Of a DNA stretch of 64,000 bases, positions 1 to 10,581 are shown one piece after another. Every line of letters starts with the position of its first letter. The first letter of the stretch is position 1. Source of the DNA: Heligmosomoides polygyrus polygyrus (taxonomy: Eukaryota > Nematoda > Chromadorea > Rhabditida > Heligmosomidae); contig OX377202.1 of NCBI GenBank assembly GCA_947396885.1, positions 66,312,643 through 66,376,642 of the forward strand, in the 5' to 3' direction. A program made the position numbers and the translations under genes. Below the pieces are notes generated by a model. That model worked only from the letters and a program-made list of their open reading frames with translations, had not been told where the DNA came from and did not search any database.

Positions 1-77
1 CAATAGCCTTGGTGTTATGAAATGGCCAGGATTAACGACAACCCCCGAACTAGGCGAGGTAATTTCATGAACCTATT

Positions 78-134
78 TCTGGTGCCCAACGCGATGCTAA
101 AGTCCTAGGACTTTGCATTGCGTTGGGCACCAGA
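78..134. repeat. 57-bp near-perfect palindrome
   Basis: The left arm reads TCTGGTGCCCAACGC and the right arm GCGTTGGGCACCAGA, meeting at a central AGTCCTAGGACT. Only a few positions fail to pair. It is shorter than typical MITEs, and I see no clear target duplication. It could be a miniature hairpin element or a hairpin-forming locus. Confidence 0.8.
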
Positions 135-280
135 GGAAGGTGTTGCAGGGAACCTTGCAGTACAGCCTCACAAACAATGTTAGAAAACGGTTTCTAAACA
201 AAGCTAAAATGCTGCAACTAATTTATAAACAGATTCCAGCTTTTAAGTATTTATAAACAGTTTAATATACACACTTTACA

Positions 281-391
281 TTTTCATGTCGAACTGGAAA
301 ATTTTCAAATCAGATTGAACGCTTTTCATATTAAATGAGACACTTTTCAAATCAAATGAGACACTTTTCACGTCAAATTGGACACTTTTCC
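281..391. repeat. 21-bp tandem repeat, about 5.3 units
   Basis: Units start at 281, 302, 323, 344 and 365, each opening with TTTTCA, with a partial unit at 386. Units differ by several substitutions but keep length exactly 21. On the minus strand the array stays open as heptapeptides of the form KSV-x-F-D-x (KSVQFDV, KSVSFDL, KSVSFNM, KSVQSDL, KIFQFDM). The open stretch is only about 40 codons, so non-coding minisatellite is the default reading. Confidence 0.85.
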
Positions 392-1545
392 AAGCTAGCC
401 TAAGATTTTTTAAAGCAAGTTGGACGTCTCCCTAATTAAAACAAGCTTTTTCGAAAGGTTTTTATGAAAAACATCCCAGATGCAAGCGCTAGGTATGGAA
501 GAGAATCAACGGAGGTCGTTATAGGGAGACATCGCTGTCGTGACACGCGGCCGTTATTGCCTTACGGGTCTTGCGGACTTGAATACACAAGTGGTCAGCA
601 GCGCGATCGACTCCATGTTTCAGGACAATCAAGGGCTCCACATATTATGGCACCTCACAGCAAACAAACTCTGCAGCGCCCGGAAGGGTTGCGCGGAGAA
701 GTCCTATCAGAGCCAGAGCTCCGGTGGAAAAAACGTGTCGAATCCGGCTTCGGGTGAGCATGGGAGAGAGGACAGGAGGAAAGAGCTACCCCGCCCATCA
801 ACGGCACGTCACCGAGAAGCTACGATATTGCGACCCGTCGGCGGGGGAGGACCCGACGGACCGTGAACTGCGCAGGTGGGTGGACGGGCCGAGCCGAGCT
901 GAGAGCCATGCCATTCATCGCGTCGGCCACCGCTTCCTGGTGCCCGTGGCTGCACGACTCCCGAAGTTTTTCTGGCGGAAGAAACAAACAACTGCAGTCG
1001 AGCTGACGCGGATGCACCGCAGGTGTGCAGCGACACCCCTAAAACGAGACTACAACCTGGATTTGTCTCGCTCTCATACCGTACTTCATACGACGTGTTT
1101 TAACTGGAAGTAAGTAAAAATATCCGTTTATGTTTCAATGAAAATCGTTTCCTGAACTTTCCTTATAGCACCAAATTCCAAAAACCCACGTTTTGGAAAG
1201 AAACCTGCTTTAATCCGGTGGGATGCGAGCGTACCATGCTGCAGATCTCAACGGACTTTGTGGCTTTCCGAATGAAAACTGATTAAATTCGCTGTCGAAC
1301 ATGTATACATGCTGCAAAAAAGGCACATCTAATTTTGAGGTGTTGCGTGACATGCCTACGTGTATCTGTGTCGTACCTGAACTGTTTCAGCGTTTTGTTG
1401 ACTTGACTCGCACACTATTAGCCAATGGGCAAATTCTAGCTGAAAATCGGGTAGGAGACAACCCTGTGAAAAAAAAATTAATTTGAGCTTTTATCTTTCT
1501 GTCTAGATACATTGGGAATGCTATATTAGCATTTATTGGCAGTGT
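392..1545. other. Unassigned stretch with a CpG-rich open frame
   Basis: No repeat family or known protein was recognised. The part from about 540 to 1110 is G+C/CpG-richer than its surroundings and holds a 129-codon plus-strand frame (724-1113) ending next to GTAAGT, a splice-donor-like hexamer. The peptide has no motif I can name, and overlapping frames on both strands are similarly long. A host exon is possible but not supported. Confidence 0.3.
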
Positions 1546-1557
1546 TGTGAACGGCGG

Positions 1558-2637
1558 AAACAGAAGCCAGCGCATAACGCCTTCCTCGACCTAGAGAAAG
1601 TCTTTGACCGTGTACCGCGTGAAGTGATATGGTACGCCCTGCGACGACATGGAGTTCCTGAAGAGCTCATAGAGTCGGTGCGAATCCTCTACTCTTCCCC
1701 AAAGAGCAGAGTTCAAGCTGCAGCCGGAACCTCGATGGAGTTCCCCATCTCTGTCGGGATGCACCAGGGTTCTGCGCTTTCCCCACTCCTCTTTGTTGTC
1801 GTGATGGACGCCATTACACGAGATCTTCAGAAGCCAGTCCCCTGGACACTGCTTTGTGCTGATGACGTAATGCTCGCTAGCGAAAATAAAAGTGAACTCG
1901 AGGGAGAGGTGCAAGCTTGGTGTGATCGCTTGGAGTGTTTTGGACTCATATTGAACGTGAAGAAGACCGAGTATCTAACGACGGACGTTAATGAGTCCAT
2001 CTCCATCAAGGTTAACGGCATCGAGCTCCCACGCACTTCGGTTTTTAAGTACCTGGGATCAGCAGTAGCATCCGATGGCAATCTGATGATTGAAGTGAGC
2101 TCACGCGTGAGTGCAGCTTGGTCCAAGTGGCGCTCGTTAACTGGCGTGCTCTGCGATAGGAAGATGCCAGAGCGCTTGAAGTCAAAAATATATAGAACTG
2201 TCGTCCGGCCGGTAGCGATGTACGGTGCTGAGTGTTGGCCTGCGACCAAGGAGGTTGAAACGCGCCTCAGCGTCATGGAGACGAAGATGCTGCGCTGGAC
2301 GGCTGGAGTCACGCGCCTGGACCGCATCCGAAACGATGTCATTCGGCAGAAGTTCGGAGTCGCGCCGATAGCGGACAAGATGCGCGAAGCTCGCTTACGA
2401 TGGTACGGCCACGTTCTGCGCGGAGAAGAAGACAGCGCCCGCAAGATAGGCCTTAACTTCGAGGTAATAGGAAAGCGGCCTAGAGGGCGTCCGAAGCAGC
2501 GCTGGTCTGACACGTTACATATGGACTTGAAGGTTGCTGGTGTTCACCCTGATCTAGCGCTGGATCGGGAGAGGTGGCGTCATGACACCAGAGTAGCGGA
2601 CCCCGCTACGAAGCGGGACAGACGCTGAAGAAGAAGC
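1558..2637 (+). mobile_element. 5'-truncated BovB-like RTE retrotransposon (family A, copy 1)
   Basis: A non-LTR retrotransposon copy of 1,080 bp on the plus strand. It is flanked by a perfect 12-bp target-site duplication TGTGAACGGCGG at 1546-1557 and 2638-2649. The 5' end is truncated: it begins inside the region that aligns with about 11665 of the longer minus-strand copy at 10582-13711. The 3' end is the family's GACGCTGAAGAAGAAG, a short GAA tail rather than poly(A), as expected for RTE elements. Truncation plus target duplication is the signature of target-primed reverse transcription. Confidence 0.92.
1624..2628 (+). pseudogene. RTE reverse transcriptase, C-terminal half
   Basis: An open frame of 334 codons covering the reverse-transcriptase core from the finger/palm boundary to the C-terminus. 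In-frame homology starts further upstream, near 1573 (FLDLEKVFDRVPREV). Visible blocks are HQGSALSPLLF (residues 47-57), the catalytic box as CADD (78-81) where RTE enzymes have YADD or FADD, and the C-terminal RLRWYGHVLRGEEDS and GKRPRGRPKQRW. The family acts at nicked chromosomal DNA, copying its own RNA. This piece lacks the endonuclease and N-terminal RT motifs and has Tyr to Cys before ADD, so it is dead despite being open. Very similar frames lie at 10573-11730 and 23528-24061. Confidence 0.9.
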
Positions 2638-2705
2638 TGTGAACGGCGGTGACGCAGATGGGAAGGCGTGTGCACCTTATAAACGAAGGATTCGAGGCGA
2701 CCATG

Positions 2706-2885
2706 GGACTTTCAGATGAGATGTACATCACTGGATGCGGCTTCGAACGCTGATTCCAAATATGTGTTCTGTTTCTGCGGTGCGCATCTGTGAACGGAGT
2801 TATGGGAATTTTCATTGCAGGCTCCTTTGCCCACTAGCTCCACGCAAAGCGGCCAATCACAAGAGAGCGAGCTCAAGTAGAGTTG
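2706..2885 (+). repeat. Dispersed repeat R1, copy 1
   Basis: About 180 bp matching 26780-26990 in the same orientation, for example GGCTTCGAACGCTGATTCCA and CTGTGAACGGAGTTATGG in both. The family is not recognised. It ends where SINE2 begins at about 2886. Confidence 0.75.
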
Positions 2886-3012
2886 AAAATGCGCTGCCAG
2901 CCGAGCAGAGGTGGCGCAGGGGTAGAGGAGCGACGAGGTGAGACGGGGTGGTGTATGGTCCGACTCCGCTGTGGTGCAGGGTATTTGCACTCCTTTAAAA
3001 AGATCTGCCACG
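2886..3012 (+). mobile_element. tRNA-like SINE2, copy 1
   Basis: A short repeat with matches at 28500-28618 (+) and 29312-29425 (-). It contains a box-A-like TGGCGCAGGGG (about 2911) and a box-B-like GGTCCGACTCC (about 2957), the spacing expected of an internal RNA polymerase III promoter. The shared body then reads GTGGTGCAGGGT, a TTTGCAC stretch and a CTGCCACGA end. tRNA-derived origin is inference from the two boxes. Confidence 0.6.
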
Positions 3013-3207
3013 ACCCGTCGACGGAATTTTCAAAAACTGACGTCGGATTCGTAATCAGCGCCCCAAATAAACCCTAGACGATTTTGGACGAAGTTTGCAC
3101 GAGAAGATTTGGCCAATTTCAAAAATACCGGTTTTTGATGAGGTCATCGTCCGCGCAGCTCGGCCTAGGGCGCCACGTCCTCGATGGAATATTGCCGAAA
3201 AATCTAT

Positions 3208-3368
3208 GGCCTCTGTTATACTCCAGCGGGAGCATCAGCGGAAGGGCGGGAATCGCGCCGAGATCCCTCACCTGGCCAATCACCGCGCCCCGCCACGCCC
3301 GCCGTCCGCGGTGCACCCCTCGTCCACGGAGGTTCCGCGGATGCTCCCGCGGGAGTATAACACAGGCC
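3208..3368. mobile_element. MITE with GGCCTNTGTTATACT ends, copy 1
   Basis: A 161-bp element with terminal inverted repeats: left GGCCTCTGTTATACTCC, right (reversed) GGCCTGTGTTATACTCC, extending through a GCGGGAGCATC block for about 35 bp per arm. It is flanked by TAT on both sides (3205-3207, 3369-3371), a likely 3-bp target duplication. The related copy of the host repeat near 40185 lacks it. The same terminal sequence ends the MITE at 26505-26616. Confidence 0.8.
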
Positions 3369-3861
3369 TATGTTTCCAAAATCGGTCGACATTGATACAG
3401 TTCGATAGCGCTCTTCAAGCAGAACAGAACGATGTTATTGGGAGTGTCGAAAACCCAAATATGGACAAGTAAGTGTGCAGGAAACTTCAATCGCTAAGTC
3501 CGCCGCCCTAAAACGCCAGCCGAGGCTAAGGCAGTTTAGGCAACTGAGGAGCTATGAGCATATTGTCGTAAAGTACCTTAGGCACACTGTTCACGTACGT
3601 ATTTTAAAGCCGTCAGCTCGCCGCATCTTCTCGCAGTGGTCCACGGAAATCGGAAAAAAATGCTTCACACAATCCTCACCTGCATTTTCGCACCCCTATA
3701 ACATTGCCCCTTCCTAAGCTAAACCATTCTACTTTGGCATACGTACAGAACGTTCGACTGCCTACAAAACCTACAAGCTGCAGCATGAAAGGTTACAACT
3801 TGATAGAGCTATTGCGCTCCGAACACGCCCATTCGTGCAATTTGCGAGCGGTCGCCCCTTC

Positions 3862-4400
3862 GATTGAAAGGTTCGAATTCGTATGTATTGTTCACGGCGC
3901 ACTTCATAGGCTCGCTAGACAGCCTTAGAGCCAATCCTGACTAGGGCGGCTGCAAATTTCTGATAAAACTCCCCAAACGCTCAGTCTACAAGCTGTCCCC
4001 CCTCCTCGATTGAAAGGTTCGATTGTCTATGCATGTTCATGGCGCACTCCAAAGGCTCGCTGGACAGCCTTAGAGCAACTCCTGACTAGGGCGGCAAGAA
4101 ATTTCCGATAAAACTCCCCAAACGCTCAGTCTACAAGCTGTCCCCCTCTTGATTGAAAGGTTCGATTCTGTATGCATTGTTCACGGCGCACACCAAGTTT
4201 CGCTGGGACAGATTGGAGCTAATCCTGAGTGGGGTGGCGGGAAATTTTTGATAACATACTCCAAACGGCTCGAAATAGTCTTGAAAACGTCGCAGTTCCC
4301 AGTGAGAGAAGATGAAGCGCAGGGGACATGCGCTCGCCCACTCGATTGATAGGTTAGGTTCTGTGTGCATTGTGCACGGCGCACTCTCGGGGCATTCCTG
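3862..4400. repeat. Tandem array of about 145-bp units
   Basis: Units anchored by GATTGAAAGGTTCGA start near 3862, 4008 and 4151, with a diverged fourth near 4344. Each holds a TGCATTGTTCACGGCGCAC-type block, and two of the units end in CTACAAGCTGTCCCCC. Similar units recur in inverted order at 39040-39740 and in the fragment at 19690-19920. Confidence 0.8.
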
Positions 4401-4705
4401 GCTTGACAGAGCACTGGCGACGTACGCCATCTTTGAGATACTCCGAAAGCACGCATATCCTGGGAAATAAGCTGCTCTAATCGCCCGTCCAGCCAATTTT
4501 GGACCAACCACTGCGAAAATACGGGTGTTCCGGTAAAGTTTTACACATGTTTGTGTAGATCTCGAAAAGGCGAATCGAATGGTACCAACCTTTATTCAAG
4601 AAACCTAAAACTGAAGGAGTTATGAGTGTGCGACGCTTTGCGACGCTATGTTGGCGTTTTTTCGCCCACTTTTGACCGTGCGGCGCGAGCGGTATTGTAG
4701 GTCAA

Positions 4706-7295
4706 CATCTCAAGGAACTGCTGGCAGTTTGGTCTATCACTGATGCCGTCCACTGCTTCGCCCTTGCCTTTAGACCTACGATAAAAAGGCAATTACGCCA
4801 AGACGTCAGCAGAATAGAATTTGGTTACTAATTTTGTTCCACTGCTTGGAGCTTCCTACTATTGCCGTTCAACGTCATGATGACCAGAGATTAGCGACTG
4901 TGAGAGTCACTTTGGTGAGGCTGCGTACCCTTAGGATCCTCCTCATACAGGTGATATGAGGCACGAAAGACGAACTGGGACAAGTGGATCTCCAAGAGTA
5001 GCGAATGGGATCCAAAATAAGAAACAAATGTTATCACCCGTAGTAATTTTCGTTCCGAGTCGATGATTTCGTGTTGACGTGCCTACATATCTGCTGATGG
5101 ACGCAGTCAATAAAGATGTGTTGTTAAGTGTGGGAGCATGGAAGTGCTTCCCCTTTACCATACTTCGCTTTCTATCTCTTGCTGACTTTGTGCCCATAAA
5201 AGGTGAGCAAGGATCTATTTGCTTAAACGTTCAGAAAAATTGGTTTCGTTTCTCGAATCTTTGTTGCTGCATTTTATAATTTTCCTCATTTGTTCGAGAG
5301 TGCTGTGCGTGATGACTTGGATAGAAATGTTGTGCTTTCCACCTTCTGAGTCACAGAAACAGATGGTGCGGGAACATCGAGCTGTGGCCGAAAGTGTCCA
5401 ATATCGTGAGCTAGTTGAAGGTACTCGAAACTGAATATGTACAATGAAGAACTCGATTCACGTCGTCTGCTGCTTCACGATCAGATTGAACATCGCAGAA
5501 ACCTTGTTGAGAACATTTCCCAACATTGCTCTAGCTTACGCTAATACCTTCATGGCGATGTGGCGTCATGCTGAACGGTGGAGCCACGTTTAAGACTTTT
5601 GCCGGCCGATTTGTTGTCTTTGTACAACGACGGACCTGAGGAACGAGGTTATGCGAGAGTTACATGCTGTTCATTTGCAGGGGTTGTAGCAGCAATTAGT
5701 CATGCACCTGCAAGCATGATGTAATGCTTCAGTGAGGGTGAGCGGAAGCGAGGGGATTCCAGTGTAATCGAGCTCGGCTTGTAGGATTGCGTCACATGTA
5801 GGAAGGGCAAAATGCGCCCCTTGATGGAAGCTACGGTCGACTGTTTCCTTAGCTTAATTTGCTCAACAGCTGTAGCATAGTTTTCCGAAACAAACAGTGT
5901 AGGCATTCTTAATTGGATTCTACTCTTCGAATCCATCTGCCACAAAGGTGCTTCCTCTGTCTTGCAGCTTGTGCTCACGCTGAAAATTCTGGCGATAAAG
6001 ACTTTTGGAAGGTTTGTGCAGACCCCTCTAGACATTGGAAATCCAGCATAACATAACTGGGTCGCCTTGATATGAAAATTCAGTTACTGAAGTCACTTCA
6101 GAAAGCCTCAGAGAGCCGTCCTCGTTATCTTCCCGTTTAAGGAGAAACTCCTCCTCCAACGTTTTTCGTAGATCTCCCGACGAGCACAGCAGTGCTGTGT
6201 TGCTGTCGAGGCTCAATATGAGCAACCAACACTAGCAGCGAGCCCATCGAAGTTTGGTATAAACGGTATCGCAGCTTGGATCCGGCGTTACTGCAAAAAA
6301 TCGACCTGATACATTCGAGACGGCGGCCTTGCCGTTTCTGGGATACTCACAATAAGGCTCTGTTGTAGACGAAATAGCTGACTCCTATACTCAGCTACGG
6401 CCTTGGCGACGATCGTAGACAATGCATTTGCCAACCTATATAGTGTCACGATAACCCACGCAGTGCGTGGGTTATCATAGAGGTCGCTCTTCCTTCCATG
6501 AGACCAATTTAAGACCACCTACGATTAGAAAGGATGCAAGGCGATGATCTATTAAGTGCTTCATTGTGCATCCAAAATCTTGTTAGCCAAGGAAAAATGC
6601 CCATTTTCCTGGGTAAAAAGTACCCCATTCAGAAGCTCTCAGAGCCACTAAAATTTCCACACTGCATGATGGCCATGCTAAATCAATCATCACCAAATCA
6701 AATGGCAACTGGGAGAGCAGGCAGTATGTTTTGGAGGTGTTTCGAAAAAGGGTTGCTAGCGCTCTCGCACAAGAATTTGTGTTCGGAATTCAACTCACGT
6801 TGTCATTTTACAGGACGATGACCTAGGGTTAGCCACGGACTGACCTTCTACCACAAGCCAAGAGGTTGAGATCTTTCAGCCAGAGGATCGCTGATATTAC
6901 CGGACTCTCAGGTGCGTTACTTTCGTCAACGTTGCTCGAAAGTTGTTTCTAGATCCACCCGGAATCACGCCATACTGCTTGCTATACTAATAGATGAATA
7001 GTGAATGCTAACGTCTGCGCTTTCGATACTGATATCAAAGTTATCCATTTGACGGAAACTTATTTAAAACAATTCTGTTATATTATTAATTTTACTATTA
7101 CTTACGTCTTTTTGATTTGTTTTGGAGGAATGTTATTTTTATTTATCTGCCTGAAGCTAAACTTGACTGTTTTGGACTGCACTAATTTTCTTTTGCTCTG
7201 TTTCACAGGCGCCCATCAGATGTAATGGTAAACAATTAAATAAATAAATAATTAAATATGGAATACCAAACGGCGGATGCGCTTGATTTAATCTA
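4706..7295. other. Unassigned stretch
   Basis: I recognise no repeat family or protein here. Two adjacent minus-strand frames (6028-6225 and 5700-6035) overlap in different phases and could be one decayed coding region, but no motif identifies it. A 74-codon frame at 7001-7225 is A+T-rich and leucine/phenylalanine-rich. Just after it lies a short TAAATAAATAAATAATTAAA stretch at about 7238. Confidence 0.3.
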
Positions 7296-8559
7296 TTATT
7301 GCGTATGAAATGGTCGATTTTGCTACCGCCATTTCTGGTCGAATTTTCGTGGCTACGAATTTTCCGCTTCAGAAATTGTGTACTTTTTGAAAGCGCAGAA
7401 CGTCCGCTTTCTTAAAATTTCTAGGTTTTGCGACATAATTGCCTTTTGCCGAGTTTTTGGCGTCGTTCTTGAAGTATGAATCGACGTGATATTCCGGTGC
7501 TCCGTTTATATGAATGAAAAGCTGGACACAACGCCTCGGCCGCTTCTCCTAACATCATCGCTGCATTTGGGGAGGATTTCGCTAAGGATCGTACAATTCG
7601 CCACTGGTTCGAAAGGCTTCGGTCTGAAGATGAAAGTCTCGAAGATAAAGATCGAGGTAAGCCGCCCTCTCCTTATCGAGGCCAACACAAAGCCACGGTG
7701 GAAGAGGATCTGTGTCAAACTGTAACAGTGCTAGTAAAGCATTTCGGCGTTGACGGCAGCGCCATCGGTCGCCAGTTGAGTGCGATCGGAAAAGTAGAGA
7801 AATTGGATGAATGGATTCCGCAGGAACTGACCGCCGGGTAGATTCTGAAGCGCCAGGACACCTCTGTTTCCTTAAGGGTGTGCAATCTAAGGGAGCCTTT
7901 ATCGACATGATCGTGACGTGCGACCAAAATTGGATCCTTCATGACAATCGGCATCGCTCTCCACAACGGCTGGACAAGAATGAGAGTCCCAAGGAGATGA
8001 AGAAACCATAAAAAGAAGATCATGGTGACCATATGGTGGACAATGGTTGGTGTAGTGTATTACCAGTTCTCGAAGACTGGAGAAGTTATCACAGTGGAAA
8101 AGTACTGAGCCGAAGTTAAAGTGATGCACCAGAAGTTGTTTGAAAAACAGCCGGCTTCGGTCAAACGAAGAGGCCCGATTCTACTGCATGTCAACGCGCG
8201 TCTGCAGCTTTCAGAAATTGATGTCCAGAAACTGAATGAATAGGGATACTAAACTCTGCCACCTCCAGCAGATTTCCCAAATCTGTTCCCCACCGACTGT
8301 CATTTTTTTCAAGCATTTAGATCGCCATGTGAAGGGGAAAAAATTCAGCAATCGAGATGATGTCGAAAACAGATCCTTATGTTTTTTTTAGTTCCCATAG
8401 TTTTGATTTTTACAAGGATGGAATTTCTAAGCTATTGACACGTCGGGAAAAGTGTATTAATTGTAATGGTGCTCATTTCGATTGATAAATTTGCTTCCAA
8501 AGAAAGTTAAGTTCTGTAAAAGTTTTCAGTCAAAATCGGCCATTTCATGTGCAATGACT
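7296..8559 (+). mobile_element. mariner-like element 1 (1,264 bp)
   Basis: Imperfect terminal inverted repeats: left ATTGCGTATGAAATGG then CGATTTTG, right (reversed) AGTCATTGCACATGAAATGG then CCGATTTTGACT. TA lies outside each end (7294-7295, 8560-8561), the Tc1/mariner target. The length fits a complete mariner. The left end has lost about two bases relative to the right. A lone end of the same type lies at 54000-54045. Confidence 0.85.
7476..8380 (+). pseudogene. mariner transposase, dead
   Basis: A transposase reading from ATG at 7476 (MNRRDIPVLRLYE) with an early in-frame stop after residue 13. It continues open through the helix-turn-helix region (IRHWFERLRSEDESLED) and WIPQEL, then breaks through stops and a frameshift. 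The first catalytic Asp region is seen in another frame (IVTCDQNWILHDN). The second catalytic block reads ILLHVNAR, so the usual Asp of LLHDNAR is Val. The third block is FPNLFPTDCHFF. A mariner transposase would cut its own TIRs in the nucleus; this one cannot. Confidence 0.88.
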
Positions 8560-8561
8560 TA

Positions 8562-9285
8562 GTAAATAGTGCCACCTACGAGCAGGTTACTCTCTCCGTC
8601 TCGGTCTTAACCAGGAAGGCAGCAGTTGTGCCGAAGGACATTCATCGACAGTTGCGATCGTCGAGCACTGCGGCGGCGGCGGCAGTGGCGACCGCGAGGT
8701 CGTAGCTGGTGCTCTGAAAGACATTACTCGTACGGCGAGTGGCGAACGATGACTGCGCGATTCAATCAGATATTCACGACAGGTGCACGAGTGCTAATCA
8801 GCAAAGAGCACTCCACGCGACGCGACGCGGAACTAGTGGAGAGTTCGGCTGCGGAGCCAGTAGATCTTCGTCGCCATGGATGTCGGTGGTGGACTTCGGC
8901 CTATGACGAGGGTGACACATAAATAGCATCGCTGGCAGAGTCGCTAATTAGGAACACCGGTGCTGAAAGAAGTTCCAGTGCTTGCTAAATAGGTGGCGAG
9001 AGTAGTGGTCTAATTCAGGACCACGGCGCTTTTGGAAGAAAAACATGAGTTTTGTGTGCGATGGCGGTCAACTAATTTCTTTTCTGAACTGAGCGGGGTA
9101 GTGTTTAGTGCGAAAGTTGATCGTCAGCTATGACGATGAGTTCTCCCATCACAATTTGCTCAAGCTGAACTGTGCTGTTCGCACTGTCAATTTCAACTCT
9201 AGATTCGGAAGGCATCTCTGACAACGAAGTTCTGGAAATTTTAGAAACTTGAAGTTCTAGCAACATATATCTTATCTAGCAACAT

Positions 9286-9288
<3 letters not shown>
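8562..9288. other. Unassigned, partly CpG-rich stretch
   Basis: The segment 8620-8925 is CpG-rich with a GCGGCGGCGGCAG run and a 98-codon plus frame (8626-8922), rich in Arg, without recognisable domains. Nothing was recognised in the remainder. Confidence 0.3.

Positions 9289-9319
<31 letters not shown>
9289..9319. repeat. (AT)n microsatellite
   Basis: About 15 uninterrupted AT units. Confidence 0.97.
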
Positions 9320-9320
<1 letters not shown>

Positions 9321-9359
9321 TAACCTGCAAAAATGTTATAAGGTGCCGCCAGTAAGGCT

Positions 9360-9745
9360 AAAATTTATTTGTTTATTTATTTCGATGTGTCAGTCTGGGT
9401 AGAATACCGTTTCTAATAGGGATAGAAAAAGGGATAGTTCTCGAAGACCTTCTGAAAACTTTTTGAAATTCGTCTGCTAGTAGATTTGCCTTTTCAGCAG
9501 CTGACGATAGTAAAGTACTGTCCCCATCTAATAGGTTCGGTATAGATCTGTTTTCCCCAAAGCAAGACTTGATATGTATATCTGTAGAACGCTGTTTGAA
9601 TTAACTTCGAGTAGATATTTCTTCCTTATACGTAGGGGTTGTATCGAGGAAACGTCTCACTCACCTTTCACCAAGCATCCGTAGTTCGCGAAATTTGGCC
9701 TATTCACGATTATATAGCCAAGTATTCTTGTCTTATATTACAATA
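9360..9745 (-). pseudogene. CR1/jockey-like LINE fragment, pre-RT region
   Basis: The minus strand gives a broken translation containing RSIPNLLDGDSTLLSSAAEK and ANLLADEFQKVF. This matches the linker just before the reverse-transcriptase domain of CR1/jockey LINEs, where a 'new strand of dummy residues then E-K-A-x-L-L-x-x-F-F-x-S-V-F' pattern is usual. An in-frame stop precedes it. Only this scrap remains, with no RT core attached. Family assignment rests on this one block, so moderate confidence. Confidence 0.6.
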
Positions 9746-10017
9746 GGCAGCGCCTAGTTCAAGGATGTATTTAACCTTTAACATGCTAGAGAACAATAAT
9801 CCCTGGAATTTGAAGGACAACCGTCTCTACCAAATTCAGGTACATCTCGCCATGTTGTACATCGCTATTCATGCACAACAGTTAGATCAAAGGCTGAGTT
9901 GTCATTATGATGAGTAAACTAGCCAGAATAGTAGAGCTCATTCAATTCAATTTCTTCATGCCCCAAGTGGCTGGTATCGAGCTGTCACAATGATGCCTTG
10001 TTGCGATCAAAATTCTA

Positions 10018-10113
10018 GTGCCGGGCGGAATTCGAACCCACACCTCCTACTGACGGAGCGGGAATGGTCTACGCCATTGCGCCAACGGCGCTGTCTGATG
10101 GAACGCAACATCC
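10018..10113 (-). repeat. tRNA-like sequence (polymerase III boxes)
   Basis: Read on the minus strand it contains TTGGCGCAATGG (box A) and GGTTCGAATTCC (box B) about 47 bases apart, plus a T-arm-like GTGGG-TTCGAAT-TCCGC. The acceptor stem does not pair well, so a working tRNA is unlikely. A tRNA pseudogene or the head of a further SINE fits best. Confidence 0.5.
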
Positions 10114-10562
10114 ACACCTCGTGGGACTCGTCGGCACACAGCCGGACATCGTGATGAAAATTAAATTAAATCCAGAATGCTAGCTTGCAATTGAAGCAAG
10201 ACGTAATGTCTAACAGAGACAATAAGTTCAATTCACTGCCTCTTTGTTATGGAATTAAATGAAATTAAAATTCCCTGAAATTCTTGCATTTCATTAAAAT
10301 AGGAAATGGCTAAGGCCATTGTTCGATAATGTTTTTCTTCCGACAGCTGTTCGCTGGAAAGTTCCCGCATGGAGATGGGTGAATGCTCTCTGCAACCTAA
10401 GTGAAACGGCTGCTTAACCTTCGAAATCGCCGTTTTTGAAGCTCTTGAAACCCTGACGTACCACGATGCATGTTTTTAGTAGGTGCTCAGCCACATGCGA
10501 ATTTTCGGTGGATCCAGGCAGTTACCGTCCGATAACTCTTTGCGTTCAGACGTCTAAACGTG

Positions 10563-10581
10563 GCGCGTAAGATTATAACTT
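10563..10581. repeat. Target-site duplication, left copy
   Basis: GCGCGTAAGATTATAACTT, identical over 19 bases to 13712-13730. The pair bounds the RTE family A element between them. Confidence 0.97.

Larger units (their letters stand above)
3049..4705 (+). mobile_element. Body of CAGTACCGG long-TIR element, copy without TIRs
   Basis: This 1.65 kb stretch matches the reverse complement of about 38835-40330, the interior of the long-TIR element at 38477-40875. Examples: GTAATCAGCGCC (3054), GGCTAAGGCAGTTT (3522), and the 4513-4700 segment also seen at 20053-20240. The terminal CAGTACCGG repeats are missing on both sides. No transposase was recognised. It carries a nested MITE (3208-3368) and a tandem array (3862-4400). 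Confidence 0.75.

Noticed and set aside
1827..2513. 228-codon minus frame
   Set aside because: Antisense shadow of the RTE reverse transcriptase at 1624-2628; the same shadow recurs opposite the other family A copies.
5700..6225. Possible retroelement or host coding region on the minus strand
   Set aside because: Two overlapping frames look mildly protein-like, but no motif supports any family.
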